Source: Desulfobacterales bacterium (GTDB taxonomy: Bacteria > Desulfobacterota > Desulfobacteria > Desulfobacterales > Desulfobacteraceae). From it: a DNA stretch of 7,431 bases. The stretch covers positions 1 through 7,431 of the forward strand of contig JAKSBM010000508.1 in NCBI GenBank assembly GCA_022361135.1, written 5' to 3'. The notes under the pieces are model-generated. The model had not been told where the DNA came from, made no database searches, and worked only from the letters and a program-made list of their open reading frames with translations. Below are positions 6,868-7,431 of the stretch, piece by piece. Position numbers and translations under genes: made by a program. Each line of letters starts with the position of its first letter. Position 1 is the first letter of the stretch.

Positions 6868-6896
6868 TTGATTTCCCCCTGTTTTTACCATAAATA
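6868..6896 (+). promoter_or_regulatory. Weak promoter candidate ahead of the Cys-rich gene
   Basis: TTGATT (6868-6873) and TAAATA (6891-6896) are separated by 17 bases in the 83-bp gap after hflX. The -35 matches 4/6 and the -10 only 3/6. No clear terminator is seen between hflX and this gene, so readthrough from hflX is equally possible. Confidence 0.22.
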
Positions 6897-6927
6897 GAAC
6901 AGAACCCTAACGGAATACAGAACCGAT

Positions 6928-7149
6928 ATGGAAATTAAAGAATTGGACCCCATTTTAATGAACACATCCCCCAAGCTGGACTCCACGGACACTCCGGATT
7001 GCTTTGGTGATTACAGCAGCGACAATAAATTGTGCAGGGAACACTGCGCCATTTCCATCAAATGCTGCATCCACCAGACCAAGAACCCCAAGGTGGACAT
7101 CCTGGAAAAGCTGCTCATCCACAACCAGTACGCCGTAAAGCCCCATTAA
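6928..7149 (+). CDS. Small Cys-rich protein, 73 residues, function unknown
   Basis: I cannot assign a function. The middle third holds five cysteines (25, 36, 40, 46, 47) and His49 in a DCFGDYS...LCREHCAISIKCCIHQ arrangement, that is C-x10-C-x3-C-x5-C-C. A CFG motif followed by two or three spaced cysteines is a recurring pattern in small bacterial proteins and suggests binding of zinc or an iron-sulfur cluster, which is inference. The N-terminal 20 residues are acidic/polar and the C-terminal part (VDILEKLLIHNQY) could form one amphipathic helix. No signal peptide or membrane segment is seen. No good Shine-Dalgarno sequence precedes the ATG, which lowers the call. G/C-rich third positions and the hairpin directly after the stop support a real gene. 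It follows hflX by 83 bp. Confidence 0.65.
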   Translation: MEIKELDPILMNTSPKLDSTDTPDCFGDYSSDNKLCREHCAISIKCCIHQTKNPKVDILEKLLIHNQYAVKPH

Positions 7150-7153
7150 AATG

Positions 7154-7178
7154 AGGGCGGGAAGCCCCTTCCCGCCCT
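7154..7178 (+). terminator. Strong GC hairpin after the Cys-rich gene
   Basis: AGGGCGGGAAG (7154-7164) pairs perfectly with CTTCCCGCCCT (7168-7178) around a CCC loop, five bases after the stop codon. An 11-bp stem is very stable, but on this strand it is followed by GAAAACC, not by a U-tract. On the opposite strand it is followed by CATTTTAAT, a short U-run. It may end or stabilise transcripts from the left, or weakly stop transcripts entering from the right. Confidence 0.55.
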
Positions 7179-7431
7179 GAAAACCTCCCCTAAAAAATCC
7201 CTCCCCCTTGCAGCCCCCGAGCGCATTTCTCCAGAAACACCATTCGCCGTCTGCCAGCATAAACAGACTGATTTTCACAATCCATGGTTCCCCCAAATAT
7301 GCGCCAAATCCATGGACCATTCATGGCGCTTGCCCCATTCAAAGGGAACGTTATTTTGAGAATCGCCATAAAAATCATTCCATCTGGAATATTTCACGAA
7401 ATGGGTTGTGAGGATCTGCAAAATACAGAAA
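7179..7431. other. Right-end region without a supported gene
   Basis: No open frame here has both a ribosome site and protein-like composition. Visible structure: the 9-mer AATCCATGG as direct repeats at 7279-7287 and 7307-7315 (28 bases apart), with a degenerate third copy near 7318-7326; a dyad GCGCCA (7301-7306) and TGGCGC (7324-7329) with an inner AAT/ATT pairing that encloses the palindrome TCCATGGA (7309-7316); and the second copy of the 16-bp repeat at 7389-7404. It may be regulatory DNA for a gene beyond the right edge. Confidence 0.45.
7389..7404. repeat. 16-bp exact repeat, copy 2 (partial dyad)
   Basis: Identical to 595-610, same orientation, 6.8 kb apart, and also in a non-coding stretch. 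Both copies contain ATTTC-AC-GAAAT, an inverted repeat of 5-bp arms around two bases. The flanks are similar but not identical (one mismatch just upstream). Confidence 0.6.

Noticed and set aside
7190..7378. Minus-strand 62-codon open frame near the right end
   Set aside because: No ribosome site, no family resemblance, spans the direct repeats and dyad.
7375..7431. Minus-strand frame open from the right edge for 18 codons (ends ...PFREIFQME), possible end of an outside gene
   Set aside because: Too short to judge, no terminator directly after it; only more sequence could settle it.

Overview
The window is a chromosomal housekeeping segment from a bacterium that I place in the Deltaproteobacteria (Desulfobacterota), most likely a Desulfobacterales-type sulfate reducer. 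This rests on the gene order rpsF - rpsR - DUF2232 membrane protein - rplI - dnaB, the long form of HflX, and the character of the proteins. It is an inference, since nothing in the window fixes the genus. There are no mobile elements, CRISPR arrays, rRNA or tRNA genes that I can see.

Layout. Positions 1-992 are read leftward. They hold the first 164 codons of leucyl-tRNA synthetase (leuS, running off the left edge) and, upstream of it, a 97-residue protein I do not recognise. A divergent intergenic region of about 525 bp (993-1517) follows. It holds a perfect 9-base DnaA box, two 10-bp palindromes, a C9A7 homopolymer, a sigma-70-like promoter, and a structured rpsF leader. That leader sequesters the rpsF Shine-Dalgarno sequence and resembles the known S6:S18 autoregulatory element. 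Positions 1518-3768 read rightward: rpsF (S6 with an unusual Glu/Ala tail of about 70 residues), rpsR (S18, zinc-binding form), a polytopic DUF2232 membrane protein and rplI (L9). A strong intrinsic terminator closes this block. The replicative helicase dnaB then follows with almost no room for its own promoter, and overlaps the ribosome-associated GTPase gene hflX by 4 bp. A 73-residue Cys-rich protein of unknown function and a strong GC hairpin come next. The last 250 bp look non-coding but hold several short repeats and dyads.

Functional logic. S6 and S18 bind each other on the 30S platform and L9 is a 50S protein, so the first block is a ribosomal protein operon, probably controlled by S6:S18 feedback. 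DnaB (replication fork helicase) and HflX (GTPase that splits stalled or hibernating ribosomes) share a second, translationally coupled unit that seems to depend on readthrough or on a promoter inside rplI.

The points most worth a second look are the degenerate JAMM-like signature in the 190-residue N-terminal extension of HflX, the rpsF leader, the acidic S6 tail, a 16-bp exact repeat lying 6.8 kb apart in two non-coding stretches, and the small Cys-rich protein. I do not see convincing evidence of a wholly new system.
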